Positions 26,147 to 34,483 of a stretch of 64,000 nucleotides of DNA are shown here, one piece after another; position 1 is the stretch's first letter; the number at the start of each line of letters is the position of its first letter. The DNA is taken from NCBI RefSeq assembly GCF_015355755.1, contig NZ_JACVEE010000006.1:62001-126000 (forward strand), given 5' to 3'. The translations under genes and the position numbers were made by a program. Below the pieces are notes generated by a model. The model searched no databases. It worked only from the letters and a program-made list of their open reading frames with translations, and was not told the origin of the DNA. This DNA comes from Nocardia sp. XZ_19_385. GTDB taxonomy: Bacteria > Actinomycetota > Actinomycetes > Mycobacteriales > Mycobacteriaceae.

Positions 26147-26347
26147 CCCTCCCCATCATTAAATGATCATTGTGTGCTCAGCCGGGAATCATCGGCGCCC
26201 GCTTCGAAATACAACCCGTTCTAGGCTGATCGGGACTGCCGCCGACCGCGCTGCCATTGCCTCACTTGATGTGGATTTTCCTTGGGACACAGGATATCTC
26301 GTGCGTCGACGGCTGTCTGGCAACCCTACGACGGATTAGGACATCGA

Positions 26348-27049
26348 ATGGAATACCGCTGCACCACCGCGGCTGCCGTACTGGTTGCCGGGGCACTGAC
26401 CGCCGGCCTGGGGACCGCGCACGCCGAGCCCGCCGCCCCGGCCGATCCGGGGATCAAGTACTCGCTCCAGGTCGTCGACAAGATCGTTGTCGCCAAGCTG
26501 CGGGGCGCGAAGTTCGTGCTGAGCGAGCAGGACGGCACGCTGCCCGACGCTCCGAAGACCCTGGTGGCCGATATCAAGGACGACAGCGGTGCCACGATGC
26601 TGTCGATGCCGCTCGACTATCGGATCGGGGACGTCCGGGTTCCGGTCCAAGCGGTGACAAAACAGGATGACACCGTTCTCGAGATCACACCGACGAAACC
26701 GGAGGGCGTGCAGATCCCCACCCAGCCGCTCGCGCTCGAATCGATCGCGTCTCCGGCGGAGGACCAGCGGGCGTTGAACGAGTTCAGCGGCAGGCTGTCG
26801 GTTGCCAGCCAGGTGGGCGCATTGGTCGGCGGGATAATCGGTTTCGTCGTCGGTTGTGTCCTCAGCATCCCGATCGGCTGCATCCCCGGCGGTATTGCCG
26901 GAGTTACGGGGGGCGGAATCATCGGTGGTCTGGTGGCGGGCGGGCCGACGTTGATCGCCGCGGGCATCGACCTGCTGAATACCTGGCAGGCCGCGCCGGG
27001 CACCTCCAAGTGGGCCGATCCACAGCCGCAGCCCGCGCCGCAGAACTGA
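26348..27049 (+). CDS. Secreted protein with Gly-rich C-terminal hydrophobic region
   Basis: This 233-residue protein has a Sec signal peptide ending near AHA-EPAA. It has a beta-rich middle domain of about 110 residues, then a Gly-rich hydrophobic block (VGGIIGFVVGCVLSIPIGCIPGG and GGGIIGGLVAGG, residues 160-205) with two Cys, and a Pro/Gln-rich end. The block could insert in membrane. Proteins of this shape are common in Nocardia; function unknown. It is convergent with the SARP gene and shares a strong terminator with it. Confidence 0.75.
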   Translation: MEYRCTTAAAVLVAGALTAGLGTAHAEPAAPADPGIKYSLQVVDKIVVAKLRGAKFVLSEQDGTLPDAPKTLVADIKDDSGATMLSMPLDYRIGDVRVPVQAVTKQDDTVLEITPTKPEGVQIPTQPLALESIASPAEDQRALNEFSGRLSVASQVGALVGGIIGFVVGCVLSIPIGCIPGGIAGVTGGGIIGGLVAGGPTLIAAGIDLLNTWQAAPGTSKWADPQPQPAPQN

Positions 27050-27071
27050 TCCATCGGCAAATGCGTTATCC

Positions 27072-27102
27072 GAGAAGCCCTCCGGTGCACGGAGGGCTTC
27101 TC
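27072..27102. terminator. Bidirectional hairpin terminator
   Basis: GAGAAGCCCTCCG and its exact reverse complement make a 13-bp stem with loop GTGCA between the convergent secreted-protein and SARP genes. Confidence 0.8.
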
Positions 27103-27105
27103 TGC

Positions 27106-30100
27106 TCACACCCTCTCGTCGAGACGTTCACGCAGCAGCAGGATGACCGGTGCTTCCACATCGCTGTACAGGCGTTCGCGGGTGCACTGCGGATCATCCA
27201 TCGAACCGAAAATATCTGCCGCACTCCGCAATGTCTGCTGCGCCTCATCGTCGCGGTCCAGCACGCGCAGCACAATCCCTTGCAGGACAAGCACGGTGGC
27301 ACGGTGCGCCGCCCCAGCGACGCGAGCCAGCACCCGAACCGCCTCCGCCGCAATAGGTTCCGCTATTTCCGGTCGCCCGGCCAGCAGGTTCGTGTGCGCC
27401 AAGCGGGCCAGCGCCAAGCCTTCCCGCATGACCAGGCCGCTGCTGCGGGCCAGCCGGACCGCCTCCTGGCTCGAGTCCAGCGCCGCCTGATATCGGCCCA
27501 GGTAGGCCATGGTCACGCCGAGCTCCTGAGTAGCCATCGCGGTCAAACCGCGATTCCCGATCTCCAGTGCCAGGGCGCGCGCCGCACGGGCCCGCGCCTC
27601 CGCTTCCTCGAATCGCCCTGCGTCAGAAAGGGTTTTGACGATATGCACCAGGGCCGTGCACTCCAATGCTCGGTCGCCGAGCTGGCGCGCCCAGCCGATG
27701 GCTCGTTCGCCGTGCGCGAGCGGTGCGGCGGTATCGGCGCCCGCCCGGGTGGACGCGGCCAGCAGTTGGGCCGCGAAAGCCGTCAGCCGAGCCTCGGGCC
27801 CGGATTCCCGGCCGAGCGACAGCGCGATCCGCTGATGCTCCCGGCCCTGGGTGCTGCTGCCGAGCGCATGGGCGAGAATCGCGCCGAGCGCCACCCGGAT
27901 CCGGCATTCCACCGCGCGGTCGCGCACCCGCAGTGCCGCGTCGAGCAACTGCTCCAGGGCGCGCGCCACCTCCTGGGAATTCGGGCCGCCGTCGATCAAC
28001 TCCGCTGTAGCCCAGGCGATCTCGGCGGCAGTCACCAGTGCCGGTCCGCCCAGGCGCGCCGCCTGCTGGTACAGCGGGACCAGGTTCGGTCGTTCCGATT
28101 CGAGCCACGCCTGCGCGGTGTGCGTATCGGTGAACGACAGCCCGGACGAGGTGGTCGGGCGCAGATAAGTGGGGAGCCTGGTGCCCGGATTACACACCGC
28201 CACCGCGTTTTTCACGGCGGCCAGATAGAAGTCGAGCAGCCGCAGCACCGGACCGTTGGCCGATTCCCCCGGCTCGGTGGGCGGCACGCCCCGGCCATAC
28301 AGCCGCAGCAGATCGTGATAGCTGTAGCGGCCCGGTCCGGTCGCCTCGATCAGGCTCAGATCGACCAGGGATTCCAGCAGATCCTCGGCAGTGCCGCGGT
28401 CCGCGCCGAGCACCGCGGCGGCGCAGTCCAGGGAAATCTCGCCGACGTCCGGGATCGAGAGCACGCTGAACGCTCGGGCCTGCTCCGCATCCAGCTGATC
28501 GAAACTCAACTGGAACGCCGCGGCGACAGCCAGATCGCCGGCGCGCAACACACTCAAGCGCCGCTGGTGGTCGGCCAGCCGCTCGGCCAGACTGGCCACC
28601 GTCCAACGTGGCCGGGCGAGCAGCCGCGATCCCAGGATCCGCACGGCCAGTGGCAAGCCACTGCAGGCGCTGATCAGGTCGTCCACCGCTGTCGGCTCGG
28701 CCATGACGCGCGGTCCACCGACTATGGCGTGCAACAGCTCTCGGGTTTCGTCCGGGTCCAGCACCGCCAACCGGACGCTCAGCATCCCGGGCAGTTCGAC
28801 GATCACCGACCGGCTGGTGACCAGGACCGCCGATCCGCTGGTCCCGGGGATCAGGGGTGCCACTTGGTCGGCGTCGCGCGCATTGTCGAGCACCACCAGC
28901 ACCCGCTTATTATCCAGGCAACTGCGGAATTGGGCCGAACGCTCAGCGAGAGTCCCGGCAATCTCGCCCTCCGGCACACCCAGGGCGCGCAGGAAATCAC
29001 CGAGCAGATCGATGGGGGGCACCGGTTCGGCGAAACCGCTCATGTCGACGTGCAATTGACCGTCCGGAAAGCGATCGCGGACGGCGTGCGCGACATGCAC
29101 GGCCAGCGCACTCTTGCCGATACCGGCCATTCCGCCGATCGCGCACACCGGTACGGCTTTCGCATCGGCGCGCGTCAGCCAGGCGCCGATTTGTCGCACT
29201 GTTTCCGCGCGGCCGGTGAAATCGGGTATGTCGCTGGGCAATTGGGCGGGCGTGCGCGAGATTCGGGGCCCCCGGACCATCGGCGCCTTGGTCGCGGCGC
29301 TGACCGGGGCGGGAAGGTCGCCGCTGAGCATTCGGTGATGCAGCGCGGCCAGCTGCGGGCCCGGTTCGATGCCGATCTGTTCGACCAGCACCCGGCGGGT
29401 TTCGGCATAGACCGCGAGCGCCTCGGCCTGTCTGCCCGTGTGATAGAGCGCCGTCATCAGCAGCGCGCGAGTTTGTTCGCGCAAGGGATACTCGACGCTG
29501 ATCGGACCGAGTTCGGAGATCGCCTCCTGGTAGCGGCCGAGCCGCAGATCGAGTTCGATGCGCTGTTCCAGCAAGGCGATTCGGCGTTCCACCAGCTGGG
29601 CGCGGGCCCGTTCGGCGAAGGGGCCGGGCAGTCCGGCCAGCGGGGTGCCCGACCACAGGCCCAGGATGGCGTCGAGTCGCTCCCGGGCCGCCTCGATGGC
29701 TTCGACGCCGGTGAGCTCGACCCGTTCCCGGGCCAGATAGGCCTCGACGTGATCGACATCGGCAACCCCGTGCTCCAGCCGCAAGGCGTATCCGCCACCG
29801 AAGCTGACCAGGACCTGCGGCGCGTCCCCCGCGTCGCGCTGCGGTTCCAATGCGCGGCGCAGGTGCAGAACGTGGTTGCGTACCGCGCCGATCGCGCTCG
29901 ACGTCGGGGTCGGGCCCCAGATGCCTTCCACGAGTTCGGTGATCGTCGCGGTCCGGCCGCGCCGCAGTAGCAACGCGGCGATCAGCGCCCGGCGTTGTCT
30001 GGGTCCGAGATCGATCTCGGCGCCCGCATACCAGGCGCGCACCTCGCCGAGCACGGCGAACCGCAGTCGGCTCGAGCCTCCGAGAGTGTCGGTCTGCCCG

Positions 30101-30162
30101 GCAAGATTTGTTGTCACAGTGCCTGATCTCTCGACGGTGGTGTCCATGGAATGGTGACTCAA
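27106..30162 (-). CDS. AfsR-like SARP regulator (winged helix, BTAD, NB-ARC, TPR)
   Basis: In this 1018-residue cytoplasmic regulator, an OmpR-type winged helix (about residues 33-110, GPRQRRALIAALLLRRG) is followed by a bacterial transcriptional activation domain to about 275. An NTPase module follows with Walker A GGMAGIGKSALAVH near 370, Walker B RVLVVLDN and a SGLPLAVRILGSRL motif. The last 350 residues form helical TPR-like repeats. Such proteins activate secondary-metabolite or stress genes by binding direct repeats spaced by one or two helical turns. It is divergent from a Tat-exported FAD oxidase, and three 11-bp-spaced repeats lie between them. ATG 30162 was chosen; inner ATG or GTG starts are possible. 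Confidence 0.93.
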   Translation of the reverse strand: MSHHSMDTTVERSGTVTTNLAGQTDTLGGSSRLRFAVLGEVRAWYAGAEIDLGPRQRRALIAALLLRRGRTATITELVEGIWGPTPTSSAIGAVRNHVLHLRRALEPQRDAGDAPQVLVSFGGGYALRLEHGVADVDHVEAYLARERVELTGVEAIEAARERLDAILGLWSGTPLAGLPGPFAERARAQLVERRIALLEQRIELDLRLGRYQEAISELGPISVEYPLREQTRALLMTALYHTGRQAEALAVYAETRRVLVEQIGIEPGPQLAALHHRMLSGDLPAPVSAATKAPMVRGPRISRTPAQLPSDIPDFTGRAETVRQIGAWLTRADAKAVPVCAIGGMAGIGKSALAVHVAHAVRDRFPDGQLHVDMSGFAEPVPPIDLLGDFLRALGVPEGEIAGTLAERSAQFRSCLDNKRVLVVLDNARDADQVAPLIPGTSGSAVLVTSRSVIVELPGMLSVRLAVLDPDETRELLHAIVGGPRVMAEPTAVDDLISACSGLPLAVRILGSRLLARPRWTVASLAERLADHQRRLSVLRAGDLAVAAAFQLSFDQLDAEQARAFSVLSIPDVGEISLDCAAAVLGADRGTAEDLLESLVDLSLIEATGPGRYSYHDLLRLYGRGVPPTEPGESANGPVLRLLDFYLAAVKNAVAVCNPGTRLPTYLRPTTSSGLSFTDTHTAQAWLESERPNLVPLYQQAARLGGPALVTAAEIAWATAELIDGGPNSQEVARALEQLLDAALRVRDRAVECRIRVALGAILAHALGSSTQGREHQRIALSLGRESGPEARLTAFAAQLLAASTRAGADTAAPLAHGERAIGWARQLGDRALECTALVHIVKTLSDAGRFEEAEARARAARALALEIGNRGLTAMATQELGVTMAYLGRYQAALDSSQEAVRLARSSGLVMREGLALARLAHTNLLAGRPEIAEPIAAEAVRVLARVAGAAHRATVLVLQGIVLRVLDRDDEAQQTLRSAADIFGSMDDPQCTRERLYSDVEAPVILLLRERLDERV

Positions 30163-30187
30163 CCAGGTCGACTATGAGAATTCGGTG

Positions 30188-30230
30188 ATGATCAAACGAT
30201 GATTGCCGAATGATCGCTGGTCGTTAATCT
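30188..30230 (+). promoter_or_regulatory. SARP-type direct repeats and -10 element
   Basis: ATGATC at 30188, ATGATT at 30199 and ATGATC at 30210 repeat every 11 bp. Eight bases after the last heptamer (ATGATCG, ending 30216) comes a -10-like TAATCT at 30225-30230. This is the geometry described for SARP activators, where the last repeat lies 8 bp before the -10 box and no -35 box is needed. The target is the FAD oxidase gene at 30284. Confidence 0.72.
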
Positions 30231-30283
30231 GCAACTGCGCCAACAAAATCGGCGCTTGGCATTCCAGAAGGAGCGACGATCAC

Positions 30284-31771
30284 GTGCATGAGCAGCTGAC
30301 CAGACGCAATGTGCTGAAAGCCGCCGGCGTTGCCGCCGTGGCATTTTCGGCGGGCAGCCTGGCCGCCTGTGCGACAGGCGCCGGAGCCGTGGGTAATGGC
30401 GATCTGGCCGCCCACCTGCGCCGCACGTTGCCGGCGGATCGCGTGCTGGTCGCCGGTGACGGCGCGTACGACACCGAGCGCGCCGCGTTCCACCGCACGA
30501 TCGACCACCGCCCGGCCGCGATCGTGTCACCGCGGGACGAGCAGGAGGCGGCCCGCGCCGTGCTGGTCGCGGCGGAGCGGCAGACGCCGATCGCCGTGCA
30601 GGCGACCGGCCATGGCATCGGCCGTTCGGCGCGCGACGGCCTGCTGCTCAACACTCGGCATCTCGAATCCATCCGGATCGACCCGAATGCGCGCACCGCG
30701 GTCGTCGGTGGCGGCGTGCTCTTCTCCGCGTTGATCGCGGCGGCCGCCGAGCACGGTCTCGCCCCGCTGAACGGGTCGGCCCCCGGCGTGGGGGTCGTCG
30801 GCTACACCACCGGAGGCGGTCTCCCCGTCATCGGACGGTCGATGGGTTACGCGGCCGACCATGTCCGCCGCATCACCCTCGTCGACGCGAACGGCGATAT
30901 CCGCAGGCTGACGCCGTCGAGCGAGACCGACCTGTTCTGGGCGGTCCGGGGCGGGAAATCCAACTTCGGCATCGTCACCGAAATCGAGACGGCGTTGTTT
31001 CCGGTCAGCCGAATCTACGGCGGCAGCATGACTTTCGTCGATCGTGTGCCCGAGGTACTGGCCGCCTATCAGGCGTTCACCCGGGATCTCACCGACCAGA
31101 TGACGACCTCGCTGATCATCGTGAACATCCCGGCCGGAGCCAGCAGCTTCCCCCCTCAGCTCCACGGCAAGACGATCGTCAAGATCCGCGTGGCCTTCCT
31201 CGGCTCCGCTACCGCGGGTGAACAACTGCTGCGGCCGCTGCGCGCGCTGACGCCGATGCAGGACAGCGTGGCCGACATGCCCTACGCCGAGGTCGGGAAG
31301 ATCTACGCGGACCCCGCCGGACCGATGCGTGCCCGAGAGCGTGCCGGTGAGCTGCGGAATCTGGACGACACCACGGTCGATCGCATTCTGGAGGCCGCGG
31401 GGCCCGGGGCCGCGAAACCGCCGTTCGCGCTGGAAATCCGGCATCTCGGCGGCGCGCTGGCCCGCACCCCCGAACATCCCAACGCGGTCGGGCACCGAGA
31501 CGCGGACTGCACGCTGTTCCTCGCTGCGCCGGCGCCCGATCCGGCCGCCGACAGCACCATCGAGGCGATCCAGGAACACACCTTCAACCTCCTGCGGCCT
31601 TCGCTCACCGGGCACGTCCTGCCGAACTATCTAACCGGCCACGACGTGACCCCCGAGCAGGTCCGCCGCGCATATACCGACGCCGACTACAGCCGCCTGG
31701 CGTCCTTGAAGCGCCCCGTCGACCCGCACAATCTCTTCCGCGTCAACCACAACATCGCCCCTGCGGCCTGA
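30284..31771 (+). CDS. Tat-exported FAD-binding oxidoreductase (PCMH/BBE type), probable lipoprotein
   Basis: This 495-residue protein has a Tat motif TRRNVLK, a hydrophobic core and the lipobox LAAC near residue 26, so it should be folded in the cytoplasm, exported and lipid-anchored. The PCMH FAD domain follows (ATGHGIGRSARDGLLLNT, then GVVGYTTGGG) and the C-terminal BBE motif is near DPHNLFRVNHNI. The His in TGHG could carry FAD covalently; the second attachment Cys of bicovalent enzymes is replaced (GGGLPVIGR). GTG 30284 follows AGAAGGAG. It is divergent from the SARP regulator, its probable activator. Confidence 0.88.
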   Translation: MHEQLTRRNVLKAAGVAAVAFSAGSLAACATGAGAVGNGDLAAHLRRTLPADRVLVAGDGAYDTERAAFHRTIDHRPAAIVSPRDEQEAARAVLVAAERQTPIAVQATGHGIGRSARDGLLLNTRHLESIRIDPNARTAVVGGGVLFSALIAAAAEHGLAPLNGSAPGVGVVGYTTGGGLPVIGRSMGYAADHVRRITLVDANGDIRRLTPSSETDLFWAVRGGKSNFGIVTEIETALFPVSRIYGGSMTFVDRVPEVLAAYQAFTRDLTDQMTTSLIIVNIPAGASSFPPQLHGKTIVKIRVAFLGSATAGEQLLRPLRALTPMQDSVADMPYAEVGKIYADPAGPMRARERAGELRNLDDTTVDRILEAAGPGAAKPPFALEIRHLGGALARTPEHPNAVGHRDADCTLFLAAPAPDPAADSTIEAIQEHTFNLLRPSLTGHVLPNYLTGHDVTPEQVRRAYTDADYSRLASLKRPVDPHNLFRVNHNIAPAA

Positions 31772-31848
31772 GTGCGGGTCGCGGGTGATCCCCGTGTCCC
31801 GCCGGTGGTCTAGGTTCTTTCCCACCAGCACCGAAGGAGCAGCCACAC

Positions 31849-32343
31849 ATGTCGGAACGAGAAGAACTCACCTGGGAGCTGTTCGGCTCCGCAAGCCGCA
31901 CACTCGCCGAGCAGATCGCCGACGACGGGTTCGAGCCGGACCTCATCCTGTCCATCGCCCGCGGCGGGCTGTTCGTCGCGGGCGCGCTCGGCTACGCCCT
32001 CGACGTCAAGAACCTGCACGTCATGAACGTCGAGTTCTACACCGGCGTCGACCAGCGCCTGGACCTGCCCGTCATGCTGCCGCCCGTCCCGCAGGCAGTC
32101 GACCTGGCCGGAGCGCGCGTGCTGGTAGCCGACGACGTCGCCGACACCGGCGCGACACTGAAACTGGTGCGCGACTTCTGCGCCGACAAGGTCGCCGAAG
32201 TGCGCTGCGCGGTGATCTACCAGAAGCCGCACTCGGAGGTCGACTGCGAATACGTGTGGAAGCGCACCGACCGCTGGATCAACTTCCCCTGGTCGGTCCA
32301 GCCGCCCGTCGTCACCCGCGCCGCGCAGGTCCTCGACGCCTAG
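31849..32343 (+). CDS. Type I phosphoribosyltransferase
   Basis: This 164-residue cytoplasmic enzyme has the PRPP motif VLVADDVADTGATL near residue 90, the ARGGLF strand near 38 and a C-terminal WINFPWS hood segment. It resembles the Gpt/Xpt-like phosphoribosyltransferases found across actinobacteria and probably salvages a purine base, most likely guanine, xanthine or hypoxanthine. ATG 31849 follows AAGGAG. Convergent with the TetR gene. Confidence 0.88.
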   Translation: MSEREELTWELFGSASRTLAEQIADDGFEPDLILSIARGGLFVAGALGYALDVKNLHVMNVEFYTGVDQRLDLPVMLPPVPQAVDLAGARVLVADDVADTGATLKLVRDFCADKVAEVRCAVIYQKPHSEVDCEYVWKRTDRWINFPWSVQPPVVTRAAQVLDA

Positions 32344-32349
32344 TCAGGA

Positions 32350-32964
32350 TCAGCTGCGGAGCAGGTCGTCGAGTGTTCGGAGTTCGATGAGGACGGCGTC
32401 CAAAGCGGTGTTGTAGCGGTCGGTGTATCCGTCGGCGATGTCGTCGTGGGCGCTGATCCAGGTCGCGATGCCGGCGCCGATGATCGCGCCCGCGACGGCG
32501 AGGATCCGAGGGTCTTCGGCGGAGAGCTGGTAGTTGCCAGACAGAGCGCGGGTGAGCAACGGAGCCACGGCGGCGATTTGGCCCGGGACTCTGGCTCGGA
32601 GTTCGGGGACGGTGCGCAGCAGCAATTCTCGCTGTTGGTAGGTGCGGGCTTCCTCGTCTGAGGCCGAGCCTGCCAACCCGCGGATCGCGGCGCGGATCGC
32701 CGCGATCGGACCGGTGTGCTCGTCGCACTGTGCGGCACAACGCAGCAGCGGGTTGTCCACGACGTCGTACAGCACCAGGTCGGCCTTGGTGGGGAAGTAC
32801 CGGAAAAACGTGGCCCGGGAAACGTCGAGGCTCGCCACGATCTGCTCGACCGTGGTGTTCTCGTAACCGTTTTCGGTGAACAGGCGCAGCGCTTCGGTCT
32901 GGATCGCGGCCTTTGTGCGCGCTTTCTTCCTGTCTCGCAGGGAGATCGGTTCGACCGGGTTCAC
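32350..32964 (-). CDS. TetR-family repressor, coupled to a crotonase-fold hydrolase
   Basis: This 204-residue regulator has an HTH at residues 14-60 (RKKARTKAAIQTEALRLFTENGYENTTVEQI, then VSRATFFRYFPTK) and a helical ligand domain. GTG 32964 overlaps the stop of the upstream crotonase gene by 4 bp, so the two are one operon. A long inverted repeat at 33847 upstream of that operon is its likely operator, implying that the crotonase substrate or product is the inducer. Confidence 0.9.
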   Translation of the reverse strand: MNPVEPISLRDRKKARTKAAIQTEALRLFTENGYENTTVEQIVASLDVSRATFFRYFPTKADLVLYDVVDNPLLRCAAQCDEHTGPIAAIRAAIRGLAGSASDEEARTYQQRELLLRTVPELRARVPGQIAAVAPLLTRALSGNYQLSAEDPRILAVAGAIIGAGIATWISAHDDIADGYTDRYNTALDAVLIELRTLDDLLRS

Positions 32965-33818
32965 GAGTTCGCCTCGTCGGTGACGCGGTCGCCCAGTTCT
33001 CGAAGTAGGTCCATCCGTCCACCTTCGCCCATCGACATGCTCCAGAGCTGGTGCGCGGTGTGGAAACCGAGATCGTTGACCAGTGCCTGCTTCCAAGGTC
33101 GGATGGCGATGGCGTGCGTGAGGCGGCGGGTGACACGGGGTCGGCGCATGATCATTTCGGCGATCTCCCAAGCCCTGGGCAACAATTCCGCGCGTGGCAG
33201 CACCTCGTTGACCAAACCCAATTGCAGCGCGGTCCGGCCGTCGATCGGCTTACCGGTGTACATGTAGTACGACGCGCGTTTGGCGCCGATCGTCTGCTGC
33301 AGCGTCAGGCCCATTCCGTCACCGGGCACCGCACCCGCCAAGAAGTGTGGATCGAAGAAGTCGGCATCCTCGACGCACAGCGTGATGTCGCACAGGGTGG
33401 CGAATTCGCAATGGGTGCCGGGGCCGTTGACCGCCGCGATGGTCGGGATATCGATCGCGAAGGCCAAATTCTCCAGTAGTTTCACCATGTCGCTGTGCAT
33501 CTTGAGCTGGCTGTCCGGACTCCATCGGGGAAATGGGGTGCGCCAGAGTTCGCCGGGATCGCCACTGTGCCAGCGGTTTCCGGTGCCGGTCAGGATCAGC
33601 ACCTCGTTGTCCGGATCGTTGCCCACCTCCAGCCACGCCTGATTCCAGGCGTTGTGCCCGATCCAGCTGTGCCGCAGCGGCCCGCCATCGGTGTGCATCC
33701 GCATTTCCAGGATCCCGCCGCGCCGGGTCATGACGAAGAAGTCGCGGTACCGATGGGCGTACTCCTCGAACCGGGATGAACCGGCGCGCCCATCCCAGTC
33801 CGACAGTGTCTCGGGCAT
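32961..33818 (-). CDS. Crotonase-superfamily hydrolase, possibly a beta-diketone hydrolase
   Basis: This 285-residue crotonase-fold protein contains IIHxxN-like strands, an oxyanion turn and NGPGTHCEFATLCDI. The segment FFDPHFLAGAVPGDGMGL and the conserved GLVNEVLPRAELLPRAWEIA resemble 6-oxocamphor hydrolase, which cleaves cyclic beta-diketones (its His and Asp in PHF and VPGDG). It lacks the paired Glu pattern of standard enoyl-CoA hydratases as far as I can see. ATG 33818 follows GAGGAG. First gene of an operon with TetR. The beta-diketonase reading is inference; a plain enoyl-CoA hydratase is the alternative. Confidence 0.75.
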   Translation of the reverse strand: MPETLSDWDGRAGSSRFEEYAHRYRDFFVMTRRGGILEMRMHTDGGPLRHSWIGHNAWNQAWLEVGNDPDNEVLILTGTGNRWHSGDPGELWRTPFPRWSPDSQLKMHSDMVKLLENLAFAIDIPTIAAVNGPGTHCEFATLCDITLCVEDADFFDPHFLAGAVPGDGMGLTLQQTIGAKRASYYMYTGKPIDGRTALQLGLVNEVLPRAELLPRAWEIAEMIMRRPRVTRRLTHAIAIRPWKQALVNDLGFHTAHQLWSMSMGEGGRMDLLRELGDRVTDEANS

Positions 33819-33846
33819 CGCACGCTCCTCGCAGCTCGGCAAAATA

Positions 33847-33876
33847 TGAGACTAGTATCAAATGATACACATCTCA
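33847..33876. promoter_or_regulatory. TetR operator, 30-bp interrupted inverted repeat
   Basis: Inner arms GTATCA/TGATAC flank AA at 33855-33868, and outer arms TGAGA/TCTCA lie three bases further out, giving 11 of 14 matching positions per arm. The site lies 29 bp upstream of the crotonase-TetR operon and just before the divergent DedA gene. Confidence 0.75.
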
Positions 33877-33888
33877 TCTTGGAGTGGC

Positions 33889-34476
33889 GTGCTCGAACTC
33901 GTTGAACAACTCATCACCTCGCCGTGGATCTATCTGCTGATCGCGGCGATGACCTTGGTGGACGGATTCATCCCGGTCCCCAGCGAAGCCGTCCTACTGA
34001 CGGCCGGCGCCTATGCCGCCACCGGCGCACCCGAACCGGTGCTGGTGATCGCCGCGGCAGCCTCGGGTGCCTTCGCGGGCGACCACATCTCCTATCAGAT
34101 CGGCCGCGTGGCCGGCGGTCGCATCTATCGTGCGTCCGGTCCGGATACCCGCCGCCGCAAGGCAATGGACGCCGCCGCAAGGGAACTCGACCGGCGCGGC
34201 GGTGTGCTGCTGATAGCGGGGCGCTCCCTGCCTGCCATGCGCAATATCTGCACTCTCACCGCAGGCGCTGTCGGCTACTCGCGCCGCTCTTTCGCCGGTT
34301 ACGACGCAATCGCCGCCCTCTACTCGGCCACCGCCGGCACCCTGCTCGGCGTCCTCGGCGGTCAGGCGTTTCGCGACGAGCCATGGAAAGGCGCGCTACT
34401 CGGCATCGCGCTCGCGGTGATCCTGGCGGGGCTCATGGAATCGTTCAGCGCCCTGCGGAAACGCAGGAAATCGTGA
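33889..34476 (+). CDS. DedA-family membrane protein
   Basis: This 195-residue integral membrane protein has the DedA pattern: a first helix, the re-entrant FIPVPSEAVLLTAGAYA, GDHISYQIGR, and the RxxPxxR-type GRSLPAMRNICTLTAGA. DedA proteins are linked to lipid-carrier translocation and membrane potential. I chose GTG 33889, which follows GGAG at 33881. The upstream ATG 33862 falls inside the TetR operator and has no ribosome site. Divergent from the crotonase operon and possibly co-regulated. Confidence 0.85.
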   Translation: MLELVEQLITSPWIYLLIAAMTLVDGFIPVPSEAVLLTAGAYAATGAPEPVLVIAAAASGAFAGDHISYQIGRVAGGRIYRASGPDTRRRKAMDAAARELDRRGGVLLIAGRSLPAMRNICTLTAGAVGYSRRSFAGYDAIAALYSATAGTLLGVLGGQAFRDEPWKGALLGIALAVILAGLMESFSALRKRRKS

Positions 34477-34483
34477 TTTCCGC

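Noticed and set aside
26854..29970. 1038-codon plus-strand open frame opposite the SARP gene
   Set aside because: It is a high-GC antisense shadow: Gln/Arg/Gly-rich with no domain pattern, and the opposite strand encodes a full multidomain regulator.
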